The position numbers and the translations under genes were made by a program. A model generated the notes under the pieces. The model was not told the DNA's origin. It did no database searches and saw only the letters and a program-made list of their open reading frames with translations. Source: Desulfobacteraceae bacterium (GTDB lineage Bacteria; Desulfobacterota; Desulfobacteria; Desulfobacterales; Desulfosalsimonadaceae). From it: a DNA stretch of 5,849 bases. The stretch covers positions 1-5,849 of the forward strand of contig JAABTZ010000223.1 of NCBI GenBank assembly GCA_011389605.1, in the 5' to 3' direction. This document shows positions 1 through 5,791 of this stretch, one piece after another. The first letter of the stretch is position 1, and each line of letters starts with the position of its first letter.

Positions 1-2
1 TC

Positions 3-506
3 AAGGACCACAGGGAATGCATGGACAGTATCAGCCAGATAATCAGGACCCACATGTGGGAAAAGGGCAAGTGGAGCAACAACGATTACCGACGCTATAC
101 AGTCAACTGGTTTGAGCGTGTGATAGACACAGGCAAAGGCGACATTGCCGTGCAGACCGATTTTTCATTTTTTCATACGCCGTCGCTGATTAAAAGCAAC
201 CCGGTGGATGTCATATTTACTTTGATCTACCATGTGTTTGAAAGAAGGCTTAGGGAAAATGACGGCATGATCCGTAACTCTATTGCACCTGTTTATGAAT
301 TGCACGACGAGAAGGCACGCAAGGAGCGGTTTTATGAAATGTCGGAAAAAACCGTTCTTCACTACCTAAACGTGATCAGGGATCTGGAACTGATCGATTT
401 TACCGAATTTTCAAAAAAACAGACAAATCATTTCAAACAGGCGACAACAGGAGCTATTAATAAGATTTCCCGGGAAATGGAAGCAGCAGGTTCAAACATA
501 AGTTGA
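3..506 (+). CDS. Unrecognised protein, probably 5'-truncated by the window edge
   Basis: I do not recognise this protein. The frame is open from base 3 with no stop, so the gene probably begins outside the window. The first internal ATG is at 21, preceded by AGGGA at only 4 nt, which makes it a possible but weak start. Counting from that ATG the product is 161 residues, soluble, without signal peptide or membrane segment. It has an aromatic and basic N-terminal part (MWEKGKW, then NDYRRYTVNWFERV), a central stretch NPVDVIFTLIYHVFERRL, and near residues 107-128 a helix-turn-helix-like segment (SEKTVLHYLNVIRDLELIDF) that could be a winged-helix recognition region. The C-terminus is charged and probably helical. 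Reading-frame integrity and ordinary codon use support a real gene. It converges on tupC with a 29-nt gap, so it is not part of the tungstate operon. Function unknown. Confidence 0.72.
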   Translation, partial: KDHRECMDSISQIIRTHMWEKGKWSNNDYRRYTVNWFERVIDTGKGDIAVQTDFSFFHTPSLIKSNPVDVIFTLIYHVFERRLRENDGMIRNSIAPVYELHDEKARKERFYEMSEKTVLHYLNVIRDLELIDFTEFSKKQTNHFKQATTGAINKISREMEAAGSNIS

Positions 507-527
507 GTGTTTCAGTTTAGGTTTGAA
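491..527. terminator. Weak inverted repeat between convergent genes, possible bidirectional terminator
   Basis: TTCAAAC (491-497) and GTTTGAA (521-527) are a perfect 7-bp inverted repeat around a 23-nt loop. It spans the stop codon of the left-hand gene (504-506) and lies just beyond the tupC stop (536-538). There is no G+C-rich stem and no good U-tract on either strand, so it does not look like a standard intrinsic terminator. It is the only stem candidate in the 29-nt convergent gap. Confidence 0.25.
512..522 (+). repeat. 11-nt repeat TCAGTTTAGGT, copy 1 (downstream of tupC)
   Basis: Exact match to the 11-mer found at the ribosome-binding sites of tupB and tupC, but in the opposite orientation relative to the operon. 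A transcript reading through the tupC stop would therefore carry ACCUAAACUGA, the exact complement of the other two copies. It sits in the loop of the 491-527 inverted repeat. Confidence 0.6.
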
Positions 528-535
528 AATATTTG

Positions 536-1564
536 TCATGCGTCATGCCATTTTACTCTGTCAGGCCTGTAGGCCAGCCAGACCCGCTTTCCAGGCTCAA
601 AGCCCCGGCCTGACAAGGTTTTGGCATCAAGGTAAATGCAAAATTCCGTCTGGCCCGCAAAAACAGACGCCTGAATGCGGCCGCTTTGCTGTTCCAGGGC
701 CAGTTGAATCAGGCGGCACTCAAGGGCGGTTTTTTCTGCGGGCACATCTTGGGCTGATATATGAAGTGACAAATCCTCCGGGTCCAAAACTGCTGCTGCA
801 TTTCTCAGGTCCTCAGGGGCCCGGCCGGCTTTAAATAACTGTCCGTCACTCAGGATCCGGTATGCCAGGCCGGGTTCTGTCTTTTGCCACGGCCCGAATA
901 TAATTGTCTTTCTGCCGCTGCCAAAGATTTTGCCGGAAAACAAATGGAGCATATCCTGACAGATATCTCTGAGCCAAAGCAGATCGTGGCTGGAAATGAT
1001 CAAAGTCGTATTCCATCGTCTATGTGCGTAAACGGCGGCTTCCTTTATCAGATGTGCACTGGCTGCATCCACGCTGGCGGTTGGCTCATCGAGCAGAAGT
1101 ACCCCGGGACGCAAAGCCAGGCGGGCGGCTAAGGCAACGCGCCTGGCCTCGCCGCCGGACAATGCATACCACGGCCTTGGGGCAAATTCTTCCGGCTCAA
1201 GTCCCACAAGTGACAAAGCCTGGTTTACCCTGGCGGCTTCATTCCCTTTGTTTTTCCTGACCCTTAGGCCATAGGCAACATTGTTATAAACAGAACGCCT
1301 GAGAAGAAAAGACTCCTGGGGCAAAAAAGTAACACTGCTGCGGACCCGGCCTGAATAGATATTTTGTTTCCGGCCCTTAAACAAGACAGTGCCATGTGTG
1401 GGGTCTTCGATGAATCCCAGCAGTTTAAGCAAAGTGGTTTTTCCGCTGCCGTTGGGACCGCACAGGCCGGTTATTCTGTTTTTGTCAACCGACCAGTCGT
1501 CTATGCAAAGCACGGGCTTGCCATGATAGTGGTGCCTGATATGCAAAAGCCTGTACAATGTCAT
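536..1564 (-). CDS. tupC: Tungstate ABC transporter ATP-binding protein TupC
   Basis: ATPase subunit that powers tungstate import through TupB on the cytoplasmic face of the inner membrane. The 342-residue protein shows all ABC motifs in order: Walker A GPNGSGKT (36-43), Q-loop LPQE (81-84), signature LSGGE (135-139), Walker B VLLLDE (155-160), D-loop SVD (164-166) and switch histidine H193 in SSHD. After a linker, residues about 265-340 form a beta-rich C-terminal region ending in GKRVWLAYRPDRVKW. This resembles the TOBE/Mop-type domain of molybdate and tungstate ATPases, often a site of oxyanion sensing. No catalytic residue is missing. It is the last gene of the tex-tupABC block, 37 nt after tupB, with ATG at 1564 behind an AGGT ribosome-binding site. 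Specificity for tungstate rather than molybdate is inferred from the adjacent TupA and TupB. Confidence 0.93.
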   Translation of the reverse strand: MTLYRLLHIRHHYHGKPVLCIDDWSVDKNRITGLCGPNGSGKTTLLKLLGFIEDPTHGTVLFKGRKQNIYSGRVRSSVTFLPQESFLLRRSVYNNVAYGLRVRKNKGNEAARVNQALSLVGLEPEEFAPRPWYALSGGEARRVALAARLALRPGVLLLDEPTASVDAASAHLIKEAAVYAHRRWNTTLIISSHDLLWLRDICQDMLHLFSGKIFGSGRKTIIFGPWQKTEPGLAYRILSDGQLFKAGRAPEDLRNAAAVLDPEDLSLHISAQDVPAEKTALECRLIQLALEQQSGRIQASVFAGQTEFCIYLDAKTLSGRGFEPGKRVWLAYRPDRVKWHDA

Positions 1565-1571
1565 TGATTTT

Positions 1572-1582
1572 ACCTAAACTGA
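1572..1582 (-). repeat. 11-nt repeat TCAGTTTAGGT, copy 2, at the tupC ribosome-binding site
   Basis: On the coding strand TCAGTTTAGGT is followed by 7 nt and the tupC ATG. The AGGT part can pair with ACCU of the 16S rRNA 3' end, so it acts as the Shine-Dalgarno sequence, but the match to the tupB site extends through upstream bases that ribosome binding does not explain. Confidence 0.65.
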
Positions 1583-1601
1583 GCTATTTTTAATTTAAGT
1601 T

Positions 1602-2288
1602 CTATTTTTTTCTCAAAAACGATACGCTTATGCTTACAGCAAAAGCAATCAGAAGAAGAACCATGCCAAGGGCGATGCCGGTTGCAAATTTTCCCCTGCT
1701 GGTTTCAAGAGCAATGGCAGTGGTAATGGTTCTGGTGTGCCATTTGATGTTGCCGCCCACCATCATGGAAATACCCACTTCGGTCATGACCCGGCCGTAA
1801 GCAGTTAGGGCGGCAGCCAGGATGGAATGCCTGACTTCAAGGATTATTCCCGTTACAAGCTGCAGGCGGCCGGCCCCCAGAGAAAGCAGTGTGGTTCGCA
1901 GGTTGGCATCCATGCCTTCCACGGCTGATGCGGTCAGGGCAATTACAATGGGCAATGCAAGTATGGTCTGTCCAATGGCAATGCCCGGAAGAGTGAAAAG
2001 CAGTCCCATGTGGCCAAGAGGGCCCTGCCGGGAAAGCATTGCGTAGACAAGCAACCCGATAAAAACCGTGGGCAATGAAAGCATGGTGTCTACCACCAGG
2101 CGCGCCTGCCTGCGTCCCGGAAATTTCAGATGCCCAAGGGCAAATCCCAGGGGAATGCCCATGGTAAGACTGGCAACCATGGCATAGCCGGAGACCGTTA
2201 CAGTTGCCGCAATTGCGGAGTATGTTTCAGCATCACCTGAAAACAGCAGTTCAAATGCCTGCACAATGCCTTTTAGAAAAAAATCCAT
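1602..2288 (-). CDS. tupB: Tungstate ABC transporter permease TupB
   Basis: Inner-membrane channel subunit of the tungstate importer, passing the anion from periplasmic TupA to the cytoplasm. The 228-residue protein is strongly hydrophobic, with about five predicted membrane segments (roughly residues 25-52, 65-86, 95-122, 152-172 and 202-224). The cytoplasmic EAA-type loop that contacts the ATPase is visible around residues 130-146 (TTLLSLGAGRLQLV). Segments such as SLPTVFIGLLVYAMLSRQGPLG and TAYGRVMTEVGISMMVGGN (161-179) are typical of TupB and of its molybdate relative. Length is normal for the family and the frame is intact. It starts at ATG 2288, 33 nt after tupA, and stops with TAG at 1602, 37 nt before tupC. 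An AGGT ribosome-binding site lies 8 nt upstream. Confidence 0.93.
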   Translation of the reverse strand: MDFFLKGIVQAFELLFSGDAETYSAIAATVTVSGYAMVASLTMGIPLGFALGHLKFPGRRQARLVVDTMLSLPTVFIGLLVYAMLSRQGPLGHMGLLFTLPGIAIGQTILALPIVIALTASAVEGMDANLRTTLLSLGAGRLQLVTGIILEVRHSILAAALTAYGRVMTEVGISMMVGGNIKWHTRTITTAIALETSRGKFATGIALGMVLLLIAFAVSISVSFLRKK

Positions 2289-2296
2289 CTAGTCTG

Positions 2297-2307
2297 ACCT
2301 AAACTGA
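2297..2307 (-). repeat. 11-nt repeat TCAGTTTAGGT, copy 3, at the tupB ribosome-binding site
   Basis: On the coding strand TCAGTTTAGGT is followed by 8 nt and the tupB ATG, almost the same placement as the copy before tupC. The flanks of the copies differ, so identity is confined to the 11 bases rather than reflecting a longer recent duplication. Confidence 0.65.
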
Positions 2308-2321
2308 CGCATTGCCCTTCA

Positions 2322-3164
2322 TTACTGCCCGGCATTGGGAATAAAAAGTTTCCTGCCCATGAGCGTAAACTCGTTGATAAGCTGCTGCGCCTCGGCCCCG
2401 GCCATCCATTGGGAAAATGATTTTGCCGAATCCGACTTTACATTTGGACATTTCCCCGGGTCTATTTCAATTATGCTGTATTGATTCCGAAGGGACTCAT
2501 CTCCTTGAACAAGAATAACAAGCGGGGGGTTTTCGTTTTTGCCATGGGCATATTTTAAATAGGTGCCCCTGTCGGTCAGGATGTATCCGGAGCGTTCCGC
2601 GGCAATGTTTATGCTCGGCAGCATGCCCTGGCCGGTCTGTATATACCATGATTCCTTTTCAGGCCTGGGAAGTCCTGCAGCCTGCCAGAGAAAGAGTTCC
2701 TTTTTGTGCGTGCCTGAATCATCCCCCCGGCTGATAAATCCGGCTTTGCCGTTTTTGAATGCAGACATGGCCATGTTTGCTGATAAACCCATGATTCCGG
2801 CCGGATCAGATGCGGGGCCTATGATTATAAAGTCATTGTACATGATCTGTTGCCGGTTTATCCCGTATCCATGAGCCACAAACTGTTTTTCAGCATCCGG
2901 TGCATGCACAAGAAGCACATCAACATCGCAGCTTTTTCCAAGGGCAAGAGCCTTGCCTGTGCCGGCTGCAGTCCAGCGGATGTCAATACCTGTTGCTTTG
3001 GTGAAATACGGGGCCAGGTAATCGAGCAGGCCGGTGTTGTCGGTGCTTGTAGTTGTGGCCATAAGCAGGGTACTGATGTCTTCGGCTCTAAGGGACGGGG
3101 CTGCAATAGTTAAGGTGCAGGCCAGTATAAAAAAAACTTTAATGACAAATAGTTGAATCTTCAT
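2322..3164 (-). CDS. tupA: Tungstate-binding periplasmic protein TupA
   Basis: Periplasmic solute-binding protein that captures tungstate and delivers it to TupB. The 280-residue precursor opens with a Sec signal peptide: basic start, hydrophobic core FFILACTLTIAAP, and a likely signal peptidase I cut after A27 (SLRA|ED). The mature protein carries the TupA hallmark TTTSTDNTGLLDYL (37-50), whose Thr/Ser side chains belong to the oxyanion site. It also has VDVLLVHAPDAE (81-92), FISRGDDSGTHKKE (143-156) and SGYILTDRGTYL (192-203), all characteristic of this family and distinct from ModA. A cysteine at residue 16 (ILAC) makes lipoprotein processing conceivable but less likely. Start ATG 3164 lies 18 nt after the tex stop with only a weak AGTGG ribosome-binding site, which suggests read-through translation or transcription from tex. 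Confidence 0.94.
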   Translation of the reverse strand: MKIQLFVIKVFFILACTLTIAAPSLRAEDISTLLMATTTSTDNTGLLDYLAPYFTKATGIDIRWTAAGTGKALALGKSCDVDVLLVHAPDAEKQFVAHGYGINRQQIMYNDFIIIGPASDPAGIMGLSANMAMSAFKNGKAGFISRGDDSGTHKKELFLWQAAGLPRPEKESWYIQTGQGMLPSINIAAERSGYILTDRGTYLKYAHGKNENPPLVILVQGDESLRNQYSIIEIDPGKCPNVKSDSAKSFSQWMAGAEAQQLINEFTLMGRKLFIPNAGQ

Positions 3165-3182
3165 TTAAACCACTTTTTAATA

Positions 3183-5321
3183 TTACTGTGTCTTTTTCAT
3201 AGACAGGGAAATTCGCTTTCGTTCCAGGTCCACGGATAAAACCGTGACCCGGACCTTTTGTCCCATGCAGACCACGTCTGCGGGGTTTTTTACAAACCGG
3301 TCTGCCAGCTGACTTATGTGCACCAGGCCGTCCTGGTGAACTCCGACATCAACAAAGGCGCCGAATGCGGTGATATTCGTAACAATGCCGGCAAGGGTCA
3401 TGCCTTCGGCCAGGTCTCCGATTTTTTCAATGCCCTCGGCAAATGAGAACGTCTCAAATGTTTCCCGTATATCGCGGCCCGGCCTGGCAAGTTCGGCCAT
3501 GATATCTTTTAATGTGGGCAGCCCCACGGTGTCTGTTATATAGCGGGAAATTTGTATTTTTTCCCGCAGATCCGGGTTTTTGACAAGGTCTTTAACCGCT
3601 GCTCCAAGATCCTTTGCCATGGCATCCACCACGGAATAACTTTCCGGGTGCACGGCGCTTGCATCCAGAGGGTTTCTGCCGCCTGTGATACGCAGAAAAC
3701 CAGCGCACTGCTCAAAGGTTTTCGGTCCCAGCCTGGGTACCTTTTTAAACTGGCGCCTATCTGTAAACGGACCGTTTTCATTGCGGTATGCCATGATGTT
3801 TCCGGCAATACTTGTATTTAACCCTGACACATAAGTCAAAAGCTCTGTACTGGCCCGGTTTACATCCACTCCCACCGCATTGACACAACTGGTGACAACA
3901 TCATCCAAGGCCTTTTTTAAAGCGCGCTGATCCACGTCATGCTGGTACTGGCCCACACCAATGGATTTTGGATCGATTTTCACCAGTTCTGCCAGGGGAT
4001 CCATGAGCCTCCGGGCGATGGATACAGCCCCTCGTACGGTCAGGTCCAGGTCCGGAAACTCCTGTCTGGCTGTTTCTGAAGCTGAATAAATCGATGCTCC
4101 GCTTTCATTTACCATCACAATGGTCACGGGCCGGCCAAAATCGATTTTTCGCACAAAAGATTCAGTTTCCCTGCCGGCGGTTCCGTTTCCCACGGCCACG
4201 GCCTCGATTTGATATTCATCGCACAGCCGCTTTATCTTTTCGTCTTCCTTGTGCTCCTGGTCATTTCCTGTGTGCGGGTAAATGGTGGCATGGTGCAGGA
4301 GCTTGCCCTGCCTGTCTATGCAGACCACCTTGCATCCGGTGCGGTATCCGGGATCGATGCCCATCACCCGTTTTGCCCCAAGAGGCGGAGTCAGAAGAAC
4401 CTGCCGCAGGTTGTCGGCAAAAATCCGTATGGCCTTTTCATCAGCCTTCTGCTTGGCATATATCCTGGCTTCGGTTTCCATGGCACTGGAGAGCAGGCGC
4501 TTGTAGCTGTCTGCAACTGCAAGCCGGACCTGGGCAGCATCTTCCCGGTCACCCTTGACAAAGATCTGATCAAGTATTGAAACAGCCTGGTCTGCATCCG
4601 GGACGATGCGCATGGAAAGTATGTCTTCTGCCTCCCCCCGGCGGATTGCAAGCATCCTGTGGGAGGCAACCGATAAGACCGGTTCCTCCCAGTCAAAATA
4701 ATCCCTGTATTTTGCACCTTTTACCTCCATGCCTGATACAACCCGGCTTTTTATTATCGCTTTTTTTAAAAACAGATCCCTCAGAGCTGCCCGGGCCTCC
4801 TCGTTTTCATTTATAAGTTCAGCGATAATATCTCTTGCTCCGGCCAGGGCTTCTTTTACGGATAAAACACCTTTTTCCGGATCAGCAAAAGATTGGGCCG
4901 CAGCTTGAACATCCATTCCTTTCTGCTCAAATATCTCAAGCGCCAGAGGCTCCAGTCCCTTTTCACGGGCTATGGCTGCCTTGGTTCGACGCTTGGGCTT
5001 ATAAGGCAGGTATATGTCTTCAACTTCTGCAAGATTGCGGGCTTCCGTTAGACGCTTCCGGAGTTTGTCTGTAATGTGCCCGTTTTTTTCCAGGGAGTTT
5101 AAAACTGTTTCCTTACGGGCTGCAAGTTCGCGCAACTGAAGAATCCTGTCCCGGACAGCGGTAACCAGGACCTCATCCAGGCTTCCGGTCGCTTCCTTGC
5201 GGTATCTTGCAACAAACGGGATGCTTGCACCCTGATCAAGAAGCTCGGCAGTGGCCGCGGCCTGGGCAGGGGAGATTTTTAGTTCATTTGCAATTGCCGG
5301 GATAATTATATCGTTTTGCAT
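3183..5321 (-). CDS. tex: Tex, S1-domain RNA-binding transcriptional accessory protein
   Basis: Cytoplasmic nucleic-acid-binding protein of the widely conserved Tex/YhgF family, linked to transcription and RNA metabolism. Residue numbers count from an upstream in-frame TTG (5351). Tex N-domain, including IPFVARYRKE (44-53) and EDIYLPYKPKRRTK (111-124); YqgF/RNase H-like domain from VMGIDPGYRTG (329-339) through AVGNGTAGRETE (386-397) and VNESGASIYSAS (414-425); the highly conserved GAVSIARRLMDPLAELVKID (441-460); helix-hairpin-helix repeats about 505-553; C-terminal S1 domain about 649-718 (GAFVDVGVHQDGLVHIS). I chose ATG 5321, giving 712 residues, because MQNDIIIPAIANEL aligns with the start of E. 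coli Tex. The ribosome-binding sites are poor for both starts: AAGGA is 14 nt from the ATG and AGGA only 2 nt from the TTG. It is the first gene of the minus-strand block, 18 nt before tupA. Confidence 0.95.
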   Translation of the reverse strand: MQNDIIIPAIANELKISPAQAAATAELLDQGASIPFVARYRKEATGSLDEVLVTAVRDRILQLRELAARKETVLNSLEKNGHITDKLRKRLTEARNLAEVEDIYLPYKPKRRTKAAIAREKGLEPLALEIFEQKGMDVQAAAQSFADPEKGVLSVKEALAGARDIIAELINENEEARAALRDLFLKKAIIKSRVVSGMEVKGAKYRDYFDWEEPVLSVASHRMLAIRRGEAEDILSMRIVPDADQAVSILDQIFVKGDREDAAQVRLAVADSYKRLLSSAMETEARIYAKQKADEKAIRIFADNLRQVLLTPPLGAKRVMGIDPGYRTGCKVVCIDRQGKLLHHATIYPHTGNDQEHKEDEKIKRLCDEYQIEAVAVGNGTAGRETESFVRKIDFGRPVTIVMVNESGASIYSASETARQEFPDLDLTVRGAVSIARRLMDPLAELVKIDPKSIGVGQYQHDVDQRALKKALDDVVTSCVNAVGVDVNRASTELLTYVSGLNTSIAGNIMAYRNENGPFTDRRQFKKVPRLGPKTFEQCAGFLRITGGRNPLDASAVHPESYSVVDAMAKDLGAAVKDLVKNPDLREKIQISRYITDTVGLPTLKDIMAELARPGRDIRETFETFSFAEGIEKIGDLAEGMTLAGIVTNITAFGAFVDVGVHQDGLVHISQLADRFVKNPADVVCMGQKVRVTVLSVDLERKRISLSMKKTQ

Positions 5322-5384
5322 GTTTTCTGAAGTAATCCTTTTCCAGATCAAGATCCTGCCAGATGGTCCACATAAGGGTGCAGA

Positions 5385-5447
5385 TCATAGTACTTTCCGA
5401 TGTAAAAGGCAACAAACCAGGATGAGAAGCAGCGGCTGCCGGTACAT
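5385..5447 (-). CDS. Possible 20-residue hydrophobic leader peptide upstream of tex
   Basis: ATG at 5447 is preceded by AAAGGA with a 9-nt spacing, a better ribosome-binding site than either tex start has. It encodes MYRQPLLLILVCCLLHRKVL and stops at TGA 5387-5385, 64 nt before the tex ATG. The peptide is short, hydrophobic and has a basic residue near each end. It could be a translated leader, a tiny membrane peptide or chance. There is no run of one amino acid to suggest attenuation. Confidence 0.2.
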   Translation of the reverse strand: MYRQPLLLILVCCLLHRKVL

Positions 5448-5560
5448 AATTATTCATCCTTTCTTACTGAAAATAATACTTTTTTCATACTTTGGTCGTA
5501 TTTTATTTTGTTTTAAGTGGTGATAACTTTTCACAATCGGCACCAGAACAGTGCTTGATG

Positions 5561-5574
5561 TTTTTAATTAAAAA
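5561..5574. repeat. A+T-only perfect palindrome
   Basis: TTTTTAATTAAAAA is a 14-bp perfect palindrome in the middle of the divergent region. It could be a regulator site, an UP-like promoter element or simple A+T richness. The upstream GCAC...GTGC stem (5540-5543 with 5551-5554) is too weak to make it a terminator. Confidence 0.3.
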
Positions 5575-5611
5575 CAATGTTCGTAAGGGTTTGAAAACAG
5601 GTGCCCAAAAA

Positions 5612-5639
5612 TACCCCATATATCTCAAGCCTCGGGGTA
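5612..5639 (+). promoter_or_regulatory. Leader hairpin 1
   Basis: TACCCC (5612-5617) pairs perfectly with GGGGTA (5634-5639) across a 16-nt loop, in the presumed untranslated leader of the gene at 5792. No U-tract follows, so it is not a standard terminator. Role unknown. Confidence 0.3.
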
Positions 5640-5654
5640 CCAGAGTTTCAGGAC

Positions 5655-5680
5655 AGGAAAGGGGGTGATCCGCTTTTCTT
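5655..5680 (+). promoter_or_regulatory. Leader hairpin 2 presenting an anti-16S-like sequence
   Basis: AGGAAAGG (5655-5662) can pair with CTTTTCTT (5673-5680) using two G-U pairs, leaving GGGTGATCCG as the loop, with GG/CC able to extend the stem. The bases 5659-5671, AAGGGGGTGATCC, match the full Shine-Dalgarno complement AAGGAGGTGATCC at 12 of 13 positions, and the one difference still pairs as G-U. No ATG, GTG or TTG follows at a usable distance. Confidence 0.35.
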
Positions 5681-5718
5681 AAAAACGCAAAGGCAGAATT
5701 AACTGTGTGAATTGTTCC

Positions 5719-5758
5719 GGCGCTTTGGCGCCAAAGCAAAAGACCCTGCTTTCGGGTC
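5719..5758 (+). promoter_or_regulatory. Overlapping alternative hairpins before the plus-strand gene
   Basis: The 16-bp perfect palindrome GCTTTGGCGCCAAAGC (5722-5737) can fold as GCTTTG/CAAAGC with a GCGC loop. Competing pairings exist: GGCGC (5719-5723) with GCGCC (5728-5732), and AAAGCA (5733-5738) with TGCTTT (5747-5752). A further stem GACCC (5742-5746)/GGGTC (5754-5758) follows, then an A-rich run and the ribosome-binding site. Shared strands mean the folds are mutually exclusive, as in switch-like leaders. The palindrome could instead be a DNA operator for a dimeric regulator. Confidence 0.4.
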
Positions 5759-5780
5759 GGGAAAAGAAAAAAAATGATAA

Positions 5781-5786
5781 GAGGAG
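5781..5786 (+). promoter_or_regulatory. Ribosome-binding site for the gene at 5792
   Basis: GAGGAG ends 5 nt before ATG 5792 and sits in an A-rich unstructured stretch. It fixes the start of the partial gene at the right edge. Confidence 0.75.
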
Positions 5787-5791
5787 AAAAA

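Larger units (their letters stand above)
5322..5791. other. Divergent intergenic region between tex and a plus-strand gene
   Basis: About 470 nt with no convincing protein gene. The part next to tex (5322-5460) holds short minus-strand reading frames only. The middle (5461-5600) is A+T-rich and is where promoters for both directions should lie. A minus-strand TATTAT (5473-5478) could be a -10 element for tex but has no good -35 partner at 16-18 nt. On the plus strand TTGAAA (5591-5596) lacks a well-spaced -10. The right part (5600-5791) is a hairpin-rich leader described in separate entries. Confidence 0.55.

Noticed and set aside
523..834. Plus-strand frame beginning with TTG inside the first 11-nt repeat copy
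   Set aside because: It lies almost entirely antisense to the well-supported tupC gene, its proline/glycine-rich sequence looks like a reverse-frame shadow, and it has no family features.
2322..3164. Molybdate-binding ModA or a phosphate-binding protein instead of TupA
   Set aside because: TTTSTDNTGLLDYL and the neighbouring conserved blocks are those of TupA, and the permease and ATPase beside it also fit the tungstate family.
3165..3220. Separate tupA promoter with TAATAT as -10 just after the tex coding end
   Set aside because: No acceptable -35 hexamer at 16-18 nt, and the distance to the tupA start would leave almost no leader.
5284..5457. 57-codon minus-strand frame (MNNYVPAAAASHPG...) overlapping the tex start
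   Set aside because: AAGAAAGG directly abuts its ATG with no spacing, and it runs into tex in another frame. No conserved-looking segment supports it over the 20-codon frame or tex itself.
5659..5671. Fragment of a 16S rRNA gene on the minus strand (GGATCACCCCCTT)
   Set aside because: Similarity stops outside these 13 bases; the sequences on both sides bear no resemblance to the rest of the 16S 3' end.
5678..5758. Class I cyclic-di-GMP (GEMM) riboswitch, suggested by ACGCAAAGGC at 5685-5694
   Set aside because: The partner helix, the GNRA-type tetraloop, and the second conserved half expected around that core cannot be placed. An Infernal run with the Rfam GEMM model would settle it.
5322..5791. 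Molybdenum/tungsten cofactor riboswitch
   Set aside because: I could not place the characteristic conserved segments of that RNA on either strand, and the tup genes lie beyond tex rather than directly downstream.
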